Shown piece by piece: positions 36,257-46,075 of a stretch of 64,000 bases of DNA (the stretch's first letter is position 1; the number at the start of each line of letters is the position of its first letter). The translations under genes and the position numbers were made by a program. The stretch comes from Hyaloperonospora brassicae (taxonomy: Eukaryota > Oomycota > Peronosporomycetes > Peronosporales > Peronosporaceae): assembly GCA_947650285.1 (NCBI GenBank), contig CANTFL010000144.1, positions 620,001-684,000 on the forward strand, in the 5' to 3' direction. Under the pieces are notes generated by a model. That model saw only the letters and a program-made list of their open reading frames with translations. It made no database searches and was not told the DNA's origin.

Positions 36257-36647
36257 TGTAACGGGGCAGCCCGTTACATGAAATTGTCACTTTAAGGAAA
36301 GTGACAATAAAGAATATAAAGATGGATATTCTTTAAAACAATATCACCAAAGTGGTGATATTAAAGGGTCGACCAAAGGGTCTGTTCATTGGTTGATATC
36401 GTGATGATATCAACCCACCAATCGCCGCAAGACGCGCGCAGTGAGTGGTGACGAGACGTCACCATACATGCAGTTATATTAGTATAATTGAATTAAGTCA
36501 AACGAAGAGACAGTAGTTTAAAGACTTAATTTATTAATATAACAGTTCTACTTTTACCCTACCTACGCTTCCTCGCTTGCCACGTGTACGTCTGTCGGGG
36601 CACTCAAAACCCTTGCGTTAAGTTACGCAAGGGTGTGCCCCGTTACA
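36257..36647 (+). repeat. 3' LTR, 391 bp
   Basis: Same length as the 5' LTR. By eye one difference: G at 36441 against A at 28848. Confidence 0.97.
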
Positions 36648-36652
36648 ATCAC
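36648..36652. repeat. Target-site duplication, right copy (ATCAC)
   Basis: Exact match to 28659-28663. Confidence 0.95.
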
Positions 36653-38974
36653 CGTGACAGGTGTTACAACAAATGTGTCGAATCGAGATATTATACTTAA
36701 CTACATTGTGCTTTCCTGAAGCTTCTTAACAATAGAGTACTTGAAACAATACAATGATCGTAGAAGGAGATGCACAGCCGATACAAGCATTTTATACGTG
36801 AGCAACCCTAAGACGTTAGATGCAGATGTCACAAAGCGGGCTTATTTTGCTTCATTCTCCAAAGCGCGCGGGTAACATCGTCCTTATTGACGTTTTAGTA
36901 GCGTAACAAACATGGTACATAAGCATGCAATTACATGAATTTTTAAAAACAGGACGGCGTGAAGAACATTCTATGGCAAAGGCGGCACTAGGGCGATCAA
37001 AATCGTGACTCCATCTTACGCTCAACAGCAGGTCCCATTTCATGGAGACGAACACCAAATGATGTTATACAACAAGATCTTGAAAATAGTCGGCACCAAT
37101 CACGTAACACCCCCACCGAAGGACCATATGGGTCTACAACCAGCTGAAGGGTTTGCTAGACGGTACGGTAGCCATGGGTAAACAATATTGTACTGTCGTG
37201 TCACTACCCTTTTCGTAAAGATTGCTGAAGACGATGGCATTCTGAATGCCATTTAGTGGCTCTAGGTTACCATCAAACGAAATGCGGACTCACGGATACT
37301 TGATCAGAACGGCAACAACTGGCCAATCAGCATGCACACGAGTACCAATGTATGCATACTTAAGACCATAAACATCAGGTGAGTAGGTCCACCAAAATCA
37401 GTGCTAAAGGTACCCCGATAAAAGGTTCATTTATGTCCCATCCAGCTGAGTTTTTGTGCAGATAGACGACACGACTTCTACATCCATAACCTGGCTTACT
37501 TATCGAAGTCCAAATAAACAATGACAACAACACTAAACCTTAGACAAGCACCAAGTCCCAAGACGAAAATTAATAAAAAGAAAAAGGAACCGGTGTCATT
37601 AACGATCAAGGGTCGAAGTGCGCTCATGACTCTTCGTACAATGGGTAAACCTTTTTAGAGCACGGAGGCTGCAGTGACTTTTGCTCGGGATCAATTTCGT
37701 GATTTTTACATCGCTTCTCTATCTAAAGGTAGAAGACGTACAACGTTCTTTGGAGTGAGGGCTCGCATCTGATGCTTACTCGCAGCTCTAACAGTTTTAT
37801 TGCCAATCCCGGACCGATAGACCACATCAACATGTCACAAAGATATTCAGTGCACATGGGTAAAGGTTTGTCAAGATCGTGGATACTTGATTACAGATGG
37901 GATTAGATCACCGGCGTATTGAAAAGATGGAAAAGATAATTAGCAACGCGATAAGCTGCCGCAAACAACAAGGCAAGTTCTTTACACATTCATTACCTTT
38001 CTGATTGTCAAGTCTGAATAAGATTTCGAATAGCTTTTGGACAAAGCACTTTATGTAGATCGTATCAGGTGAAAAGAATTAAAATCTGTATACATATGTT
38101 AGCAATCCGAGGTTTCGCTAAATCCTAATCGGTCGTTACGATTAAAAATGTCGGTGCGCTGCAGCTCTCTGGGATATACTTGCCACACACTGGACCGGGT
38201 ACCAAGCGTACTGCTAGTGTCATACTAATCCTGAGATACGTGCGCAGCAGACATTTACATGTTATGCTGTTGCGCTGAAGGAGTTTTATAGGGAAGGGTA
38301 TGATACGATGTGGAAGAGGCCAAGCCGGTACAAAATATATGTCACTCTTTTCCGCGAATGTCAAGTGCTATATGGGTAGAACGATACAATTCCGAGTACT
38401 GGATAGTGTCGATCGATATTCGCAGGAGCACAGCAAGTTTTGGGCCCCTTAGTCTTCAAATATCGTGCGATACCGATGTGAGAGCGTTAGCATGTAGCGT
38501 ATAATTGGTTGGGTATCATAATATATGCGTGCATCAAGATTATTGATCGCGAGCCCAAAATATTTGAAATTGGCCTCAGCTACGGTAAGCTTCGGGTCAT
38601 CCTTCAAGAAAGTTATCCTGGCTTAGTATTTACCATGAATATTGCACATAGATAATCAAATTCTGTGAATGGAATACCTGATTCAATCAAAACTGCAGTG
38701 CTGCTTGACGTTCAATCGCGAGCGGCAAAAATCAGGTCTCAGATCAATCTACACATTCAACTTTCTTAGGGGGTGCTAGGTATAGCCATACGGATAGTGG
38801 ATAAGATTCGGACAAAGGCTATGTCATGAATTGACATTTATACGGCATATTCTCAGCGTGTACTGTCACTAGAATATAGCCGCTCGTAAGAGTCAAAGAA
38901 TGTAGGCGTGATCCATACACAGTATTGCTGCGTCACGGGATCAAGGCCATGAACTTATAGGCCTGCCATGGTCC
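36653..38974 (+). pseudogene. LINE relic, right part, and decayed DNA
   Basis: Directly after the insertion, plus-strand reading gives VTTNVSNRDIILNYIVLS, which resembles the segment after the reverse-transcriptase core in plant/oomycete LINEs, so the LINE probably continued here before the Ty3/gypsy insertion. Further right to 38974 only fragments remain and nothing can be assigned. Confidence 0.4.
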
Positions 38975-40975
38975 TCCTGTATGCTCCAATCACCACTTAA
39001 GTATAAGTGCCAGCCACGAAGCTCAATCCGAGAGCTCAGCCAGGTAGATTTGCTGACTAAGGACTCAGAATGTTGGTTCGTGGTGAGGACAGCATCGTCA
39101 ATTTATCGCGAGGTCGTTGTCTCACGAGACGTCGTTTTCTTCATCTTCGTGGATAACGGAACCATGCATCGAGACGCGGAATTCTCTGGTGGAGTCGTGA
39201 AGTATTTTATCTAGTTCAAGTCGGCACAGCCCACATGTATCGAGACGAGACGTCTGTTGCGCGACTGCACGACATCCGTTTTACTTCTGCGAGAAGCGGG
39301 TGGAGAAGTACAACAACGGGTGGGATACGTCACAAGGTTTGAGAGAACGGACGACGAAGTAGTAGCGTCTTGGCGCTCTGGGCGCGTGACACGACCAGCT
39401 GATAGACGAATAGAGTTTGATGATTGCCATGTCAATCAAGCGGTTTAAATTAAACAAAGTGAGAAGTAGGATCATTTGGACAGTATAAAACCGCTCAATA
39501 GCACCAAATACGCTGAGGGGCAAACAGCGATGAACATCGAGATCAAGATCCTGATATGCAAATGATGCATTCAGCGAAGTCATACTCCCAGCTGGACGCA
39601 AGGCTGAGAGGTCCAAGTGGGTATTTAAAGCGCAAGACGCACCCTGATGTGAGCTTGGAAAAATATAAGGCTTGATCGTGGCAAAAGAGTTCGTTTAGAG
39701 ATCTGGTGAAGACTTCTGCACAACGTTTAGTCCTACTGTACGACATACTAAATTGCGTCTTGTAATTTCTATATCGATGAAAAAGGATTGGCACATAGTT
39801 CAGATCGATATTAAGAGAGCATTCGTGAACAGCGACTTACACGAAGAAGTATAACTCGGTCCGGACGGGTACAGATGCATTAAGAATAGGACATTCCGGC
39901 TTCATAAAGCGCTCTACAGTTTGTAACAGTTTTCTCGTTTATGGTACGAGTGTCTTCGCAGCTCCATGGTGCTTTTTTTGGGATGTGAAGGGAGAATATC
40001 GATCTCTATACATTTGTACAGAAGCGCCATGACCAAATTACGGTCGCACTTATCTACGCGGACAATTTTCCGTCGTTCCATCGCAAATTGTGGGGTTCGA
40101 TGAATTCGAGCACAATATGAACAATCGATTTTGACGGTCAAATGTAAAGACGTAGATTACTTGGTTGGTGTTAGAATTAAGTGGACAATTAACAATCAAC
40201 AAGTGCAGATCATGAGAGAAAGTACGCAAACGATCTACGTCGCCGCTTTGGCAATGGAGGCACAGGATGATTTAAAACGCCAATGGATGAGAAGATGACC
40301 AACGCTATCTTAAAAGACGACGTCATAGTAGAAAACGTTTTACCATGATCCGTCATCAAAGCTCTCCATTTTGTAGCGAGCCTGACACGAACGGATATGA
40401 TCAAAACGTGTTGTATATCCGCGCAAGGGATGGTTCAGCCGACGTGCACGCTACAGACGGGATCGACAGATTGTTAAAATTGGAATACATGTCATAGACC
40501 TGTTGGACTATGAAGGAACTGAGACGCGGAGATATCAGGTCGTTGGATAAGAACACAATGGTGTTACAGTTAGCACGGGAAAGTCGTTATGTGGGAACGG
40601 AGAACACCGTTTGGGAATGAAAGAACGCCAGTCGGTAACAACTCACATATATGTAGTCTCTATTTGCTTCACGTGCACAAGTGTATAAGTTCGGATTTAC
40701 ATTCCCACACAGAGTGCAAGGATACCTGGAAGATCATTTGTTCCTCGCCCTTACTCATCGATCACGTGATGATTTTGGTTTCGTTGTAGGTTGCAATGCT
40801 GCGTTCAATGTAGAGCGAAGTCGGCGATCCAATACAGGATTCGCAATCTCCCACAAAGAAAATATGGTGAAATGGGGATATTTATATCAGCCATTCGTGA
40901 CGCTCTCCTCAACGAAGTTGGAGTACGTCGCGTAACTTTCGGCGTTAACGAGTGTATCGGGATTAATGGGATAAT
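38975..40975 (+). pseudogene. Ty1/copia pol relic, main part
   Basis: Multi-frame plus-strand relic in copia order. Integrase end: VVVSRDVVFF (39112 region). Reverse transcriptase: VQIDIKRAFVNSDLHEEV (about 39800), then RLHKALYSL. RNase H: FGFVVGCNAAF, RRSNTGFAISHKE and TLSSTKLEYVA (about 40778-40935), followed by LSALTSVSGLM. Many stops and frame changes. Homology breaks off near 40975. Confidence 0.75.
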
Positions 40976-42092
40976 GAGAGAGATCGGAGTGCGAACTAGC
41001 GGGATCATCGTACTGTGGTATGGTGATCACGAGATTTTACGGTTGAGTTGGGCTCGGGAGCCCACAGATCGCCAGCGTCAGTCAAGTCCAAAAAGGACTC
41101 TGATTGGAGGATACGAGATGGGACGGGTGACTCACGATCGTGTACTCAAACGTAACAGATCGCGGGACCGTTGGTGACAAGGGTGGGACATGTGGTGACT
41201 CTGAGATTTCTACGTAATCTGAAGACGAATCTCACCAGAGATCGCGGGATCAATTGGGGATAACGAGATCACTCAAGGTTCACGAGATCGGCCAGAGATC
41301 GCGACCCCGACCAGAGATCGCCACTCTGGATTCAGCTGCGTACAATGCGGGTGTGGGCCACGCCAAGTTTCTAGAGAGAGAGCACTTGGTGTAACCAACA
41401 TAGGTACAAAGGGAAGGTCTCCTGAAGATCGAGATGCGTGATCCCGAAAGTTCGTGATACAGATAGGCCTATCATTGTGTTAGTTTACAGGCTTGACTGA
41501 TCAGCATTAATCAGCGTTCAATTTGTTCCTAAGTACATGTGTTGACTTCTATTCGGGGCTGGATCATTGGACACCCGACGTCAAGAGAAGTTACATACAT
41601 GAATGAAGTGATATACCTGGATTGTTTGGCCAGGGATCAAGGAATCTCAAACAACAACTCCAACTGCTGACGCAGAAAACAAGTTAAGAAAAACGGTGCA
41701 AGATCGCGAGACAGCTCGAGTGGTCAGAAGGCTCGCGAATCCAGTATCTAAATTGGACAAGGCGATCTCGTAGGGATCAGGGTGACTCATATCGAGCACC
41801 TTACAAGTACACCGAAGTCGTGAGAACGTATCAACGCGACAACCCAATCTCAAACACGGTCAAGTTCGGAATCGACTCAAGATCACCTGGAAAAGTGCAA
41901 CCCGCCCTACCGACGGGTACACAAGGTGAGCAAAAGTTACAGCACGGAATCGGAGTGCCCCCTCCATAAGTAGCTCGTCCGGGCGCCAGTGGAGAGCTGG
42001 GATCGACTCCTCAAACAAGCGATCGCCACTCCACCACAGTACAAAAAGATAATCAAGACGAGATGCGCCTCGCCATAAACGGGGCAGTGAAC

Positions 42093-42123
<31 letters not shown>
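40976..42123. other. Segment interrupting the copia relic
   Basis: Not copia-like. It contains a loosely repeated AGAGATCG/GAGATC motif (about 40978-41330) and ends in a TA microsatellite. No open frame of interest and no clear terminal repeats. Confidence 0.5.
42093..42122. repeat. TA microsatellite
   Basis: Nearly pure TA run with a single G interruption (TATATG). Confidence 0.95.
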
Positions 42124-42285
42124 CAAGTATCACATTATCCGAGAGCTTGTACGTGGCGGCTCGATAGTCATCGAGTATTGTCCCACAAGTATCATGGTTG
42201 CAAAAACATTGAAGAAGCCGTTAGGTAGTGTTAAGCTGGATCGCTTCCGCCAGATACTCGGGATCCAGCGATGGGAGTGTTAGAG
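42124..42285 (+). pseudogene. Ty1/copia pol relic, C-terminal end
   Basis: Reads KYHIIRELVRGG, then VIEYCPTSIMVAKTLKKPLG and LDRFRQILGI, ending in a stop near 42282. This is the usual copia pol terminus (HHFIRE, YCPT, MVADxLTKPL). The CDNQGA-type RNase H segment that should come before it is missing, so DNA was lost or replaced between 40975 and 42123. Confidence 0.72.
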
Positions 42286-43990
42286 CTTATGTGCGCACTG
42301 TGCGTTATTTACACAACTAGAGATGAAGCCATGTCGCTACACCGGGATTTGTCCCTGTGTAGACACGATACTCGTAGGTACGTGTACATCGCTGGGTCTA
42401 GAGAGTGCGATACCACGGATTTCGTCATATCGTGATGTAGTGCGACGTCAACACGGTAGTAAAGTACACTTCTCGTTTTGTTAGAGTCGCTCTTAGTTAA
42501 CATTGTTACCCGCCAACTTCTTTCTCTCAACAATCTAATCGTTTCACCGCAGAAGCTATCTGCCGGGCAAATCCCGATGAAACTTCCACATATTTTGTTG
42601 TTCCATGGCACGACGATTGGCGCACAAGCTCTCAGTAAGTGTCGACGCGAAATATGTTGCTTATAATACGATAATTGGGCCTTAGCTTCCATGGTGTGCC
42701 GGTGTAACAACGCACCCGAACTAACGAGATACAGACTGTGGCTGTTGACCCATAGTCCTGCGATTGTGCATATTCTGCTTTAGCGAATCAATCATGAACG
42801 ATACGGTTGGCGCCAGAAGAGGAGTCAATATAAATTCAAGAGAAGGTAGCCTAAGGCAAATGATTAAATTCGAAGATTTCAATAAAGTTTTATTCCGTTC
42901 AATTACAATTCTCCATTTTTAAATTCTGCATGTATTTATGTAAAACATCAACAAAAGCTATACTCATACCCAGACACTATTGTGCATTCCAAATGTTCTA
43001 TGAAAGTGATAATGTCATAATATAGTTCTAAGATTCATCGAGTAGGTGATGTTCTCGTCACATCAAATGTGAGGATTTGGCTGAATATTACAAAGAGGTT
43101 ACATTGTAAAAAAATCACAAAAAACGCTTTTATCTATATAAACACAACATATCTTTCTGTACGATTACATCTTGCATATTAAACAATATTGCGTTGTACC
43201 GAACAACTTTGATCGAACTGTTGTCTGAACCTTAAACGACCTGAGTCACATTAGTGTAACGGATACTTTAATCAGTAATTTGAGCCAAATAAATAATTTC
43301 ATGTATGTTGACCCATATTTTTGTATCGTCTCACATATAAATGATATCGACAACTTAAAGCGTAATTGAGATACTTATTTAGTGTCTATGTATCTGGTCG
43401 ACTTGTTGACCTTGTTGTCGATATACGTGCGCTCCAATCACATGTTCTGTTTTTATTTACTCAAAAAATAAATACACAAATGGTCATAATTATGCAAATT
43501 GTACAGATGGAACCAACAATGAATACAAATTAACCTGCGGACGTAGCACAATTGTTTTTAAAACACTAATATAAAGAACTGAAATAAGCTTACACAAAAA
43601 CTATTTGTAGATATGAGGAGGTCATACCTTTTTGAGTTATAGGTATCATATATTGTCCATGATTTTGGAGTCGGTTGACGTGATTATAATTATGAGTAAT
43701 ATATATATATGCCTATTTTCTTGGCCGTCGTAAAAATTTGCCCATAGATATGTATAAGCTTTTGCTCTATTTTGTTTTGAGTTGAAAACTGCTAAGTATC
43801 GACAATAAGCAGCATGTCGTCGCCGTGTCAAAACGAAGAAGACAGTGCCGACTGTTCTGTGCAGCAGATCGACTGCCAGTTGCAAATGTGGCGTACTGGG
43901 CGAGGGAGGCAGAGCGGATGAGGCCACAATGTGAACGTATCAGCAGGATTCATCGTCTAGATCCGGCAAAAGTGGGACAAAAGCACCGGA
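42286..43990. other. AT-rich DNA without recognisable gene
   Basis: Strongly AT-rich from about 42880 to 43800, with only short frames. It may contain the copia 3' LTR, but no ends were recognised. Confidence 0.5.
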
Positions 43991-43997
43991 TCAATCG

Positions 43998-44603
43998 ATG
44001 AGTCCGACTGCTCGCATCCAGCTGCGAGACTGTCGAGCTACAGTCGAACGGACTCGTGATGCCCGACCAAACAATGAGCAGAATAGACGATGCAAAGGCG
44101 GTATCCTCTTGCACGTCGAGATAGGCCACAGCTGCTGCTGTTCAGCTGCTTGTTTATGCACGTGGGCCGAGCGCAATATAGCGACATACACGGACGTAGC
44201 CATCAGCGACCTTAAGCCTCGTACGCACCATACGATCATGCAGTTAAGGTATCCAAGTAAACCAATGATAGATGGGCGATGGCTCTGTGGCTGCAGTCGA
44301 GATGCTGTGGCGAGTACATGTGCAATGAACAAGTCGAGGCCACTAGACACGTCGTCACGGGCAAGTTTCTCTGTGCCGTACACTTTCGCCATACCCAGAG
44401 CGAGTACCTCAGGGGCCCCAGCGGGAGTGGACAGACGTGGCGATATCTTGTTTGCACTTCTTCTGAGTATCTTTTGCGTGGGAATCGCTGCGGGCATTCT
44501 CCACGCAGACGCCGTCATCGAAAAGCAGATGAAACAGGCGCTCGTTCTACGCGACAACTCGCTCGAGAGATCATCTCATGATCGACGACGTCGTAGCCCC
44601 TGA
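43998..44603 (+). CDS. Possible small membrane protein
   Basis: 201-codon open frame. Only the last 55 residues look like protein: a transmembrane helix ILFALLLSIFCVGIAAGIL followed by a charged tail ending RRRR. The first part is Cys/Arg-rich and may be untranslated or intronic. An equally long frame (188 codons) lies opposite on minus (43991-44557), so the strand is not certain. Family not recognised. Confidence 0.3.
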   Translation: MSPTARIQLRDCRATVERTRDARPNNEQNRRCKGGILLHVEIGHSCCCSAACLCTWAERNIATYTDVAISDLKPRTHHTIMQLRYPSKPMIDGRWLCGCSRDAVASTCAMNKSRPLDTSSRASFSVPYTFAIPRASTSGAPAGVDRRGDILFALLLSIFCVGIAAGILHADAVIEKQMKQALVLRDNSLERSSHDRRRRSP

Positions 44604-44855
44604 GCGCAAATAGCCGCCAGGAGCTCAGCTCAGCTTTCCAGCGCAAAATCGCGTTCCGAAAAAACATGGGAACAAAAACTCGACGTCTGTCTGGACGCAA
44701 ACGATGACGGGCGTAAAAGCGCCGGGAGATGGGCGCCCGCCCGCCCGCCCGCCTGTTCCCACACACAGTGAGAACAACCGACGCCCAGGCGCTACTGCTT
44801 TTATCCGTTACGTTGCGCGCTGTTTTTTTCGTTCGTGCAGTTGAAATTCGGTAAA

Positions 44856-45762
44856 ATGGCTGAAACGCGGGCAGACGCTCCGAGTAGTACTGCGAGTGCT
44901 CCAGCCGCTACGACGGAGACCCGTGTCGAGCGCGCGTCCCGAGGCGTCGGTCCCGCCGGCGGATCTTCTGCGGGTGGCAGTGGCTCCAGTCGCAACAATG
45001 TGGTCGTGAAAGTCGGGATGGTGGGGGACGCGCAGGTGGGCAAGACGAGTCTCATGGTCAAGTACGTGGAGGGCAAGTTTGACGAGGACTATATCCACAC
45101 ACTGGGCGTAAACTTCATGGAGAAAACCATTGCGCTCCGCAATACGGAAATCACGTTCAGTATCTGGGACTTGGGCGGCCATCGCGAGTTTATCAGCATG
45201 CTACCGCTCGTGTGCAACGACGCAGTCGCCATTTTGTTCATGTTTGATCTCTCCCGGAAGGCGACGCTCACCAGCATTAAGGAATGGTACCGCCAAGTGC
45301 GCTCGATCAATAAGGTGCCCTATTTGTTTTTGTGTGGACCCATTCGTTGGTGGACCAAGCAATTCACGGGTTTCCGGCTTTCTTGTCCCACGTGCTGTAT
45401 GGTCATATCGCTAGAATGCGTTCCCGTTCCTGGTCGGGATGAAGTACGACCACTTTGCCAACTTTGCCGTGGAAGAACAGGAAGACATTACAAAACAGGT
45501 ACGTACGTACGTGGCGAAAGGGCCGATAGTTGTCGATCATGCTGCGTTTCGCTCGATCATGCTGATCTGCTGTTTTTTTGTGGATGCGACACCTCAGGCT
45601 CGCAAGTTTGCCAAGGCGATGAAAGCGCCCCTTATCTTCACGTCTGCCTCGCACTCGATCAATGTGCAGAAAGTGTTCAAGGTAGTGCTTAGCAAGGTGT
45701 TTGACCTCAAGTGCACGGTGCCTATCATCGATCGCGTGGGAGATCCGATCTTGCAGTACTAG
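44856..45762 (+). CDS. Spg1/Tem1-like small GTPase
   Basis: Ras-superfamily GTPase of the type that triggers septation or mitotic exit in fungi. Exons 44856-45314, 45415-45498, 45598-45762 (introns 100 and 99 bp, both phase 0, GT-AG), 235 residues. The ATG at 44856 was chosen over an in-frame GTG at 44835. The N-terminal extension is Ala/Ser/Gly-rich (about 45 residues). G1: VGMVGDAQVGKTSLMVKYVE. G3: FSIWDLGGHREF (DLGG in place of DTAG, a Spg1/Tem1 hallmark). G4 is created by the first splice: FPFLVGMKYDHF (KYD-type). G5 is near APLIFTSASHSINV. Exon 3 ends VGDPILQY. No C-terminal prenylation Cys, as in Spg1/Tem1. Convergent with ARG5,6, 313 bp apart. Confidence 0.93.
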
Positions 45763-46075
45763 TTGTGTCCCCGTTGTCACCTCGACTTATAGATATCATG
45801 CGCTCCTCGCTCAGTGGACCGTATTTCGTGTGTAAATGACAATGCTTTGCTTGCGTTATTTGCTTCATCCAAGGCATCATCGACCTATTTCCAGCACGTT
45901 TGTAATCGTCTTATCCATCACTAGCAGCAACGTCACGTCACACTACCCATATTGTCTTTGCTTGTGCGTGTCCATGATCGAGCTCCATGCGGTTGGCGAT
46001 CGGCACGTGTACACACTGCTGCTCCTCCTTGCAACACGAAGCCAAATGATCAACAGCGCAACGAGACGAAAGACC

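Larger units (their letters stand above)
28664..36647 (+). mobile_element. Near-intact chromodomain Ty3/gypsy retrotransposon
   Basis: 7984 bp: LTR, primer-binding site, gag, protease, reverse transcriptase/RNase H/integrase, chromodomain, long antisense frame, polypurine tract, LTR, bounded by a 5-bp duplication. The LTRs differ at one base in 391 (A at 28848, G at 36441), so the insertion is young. Despite this the reading frames are interrupted: two in-frame stops between protease and reverse transcriptase, a frame change at a G run near 33922, and a TGA in the antisense frame. Domain order places it among Ty3/gypsy chromoviruses. It is unusually rich in short perfect inverted repeats throughout (see findings). 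Confidence 0.96.
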
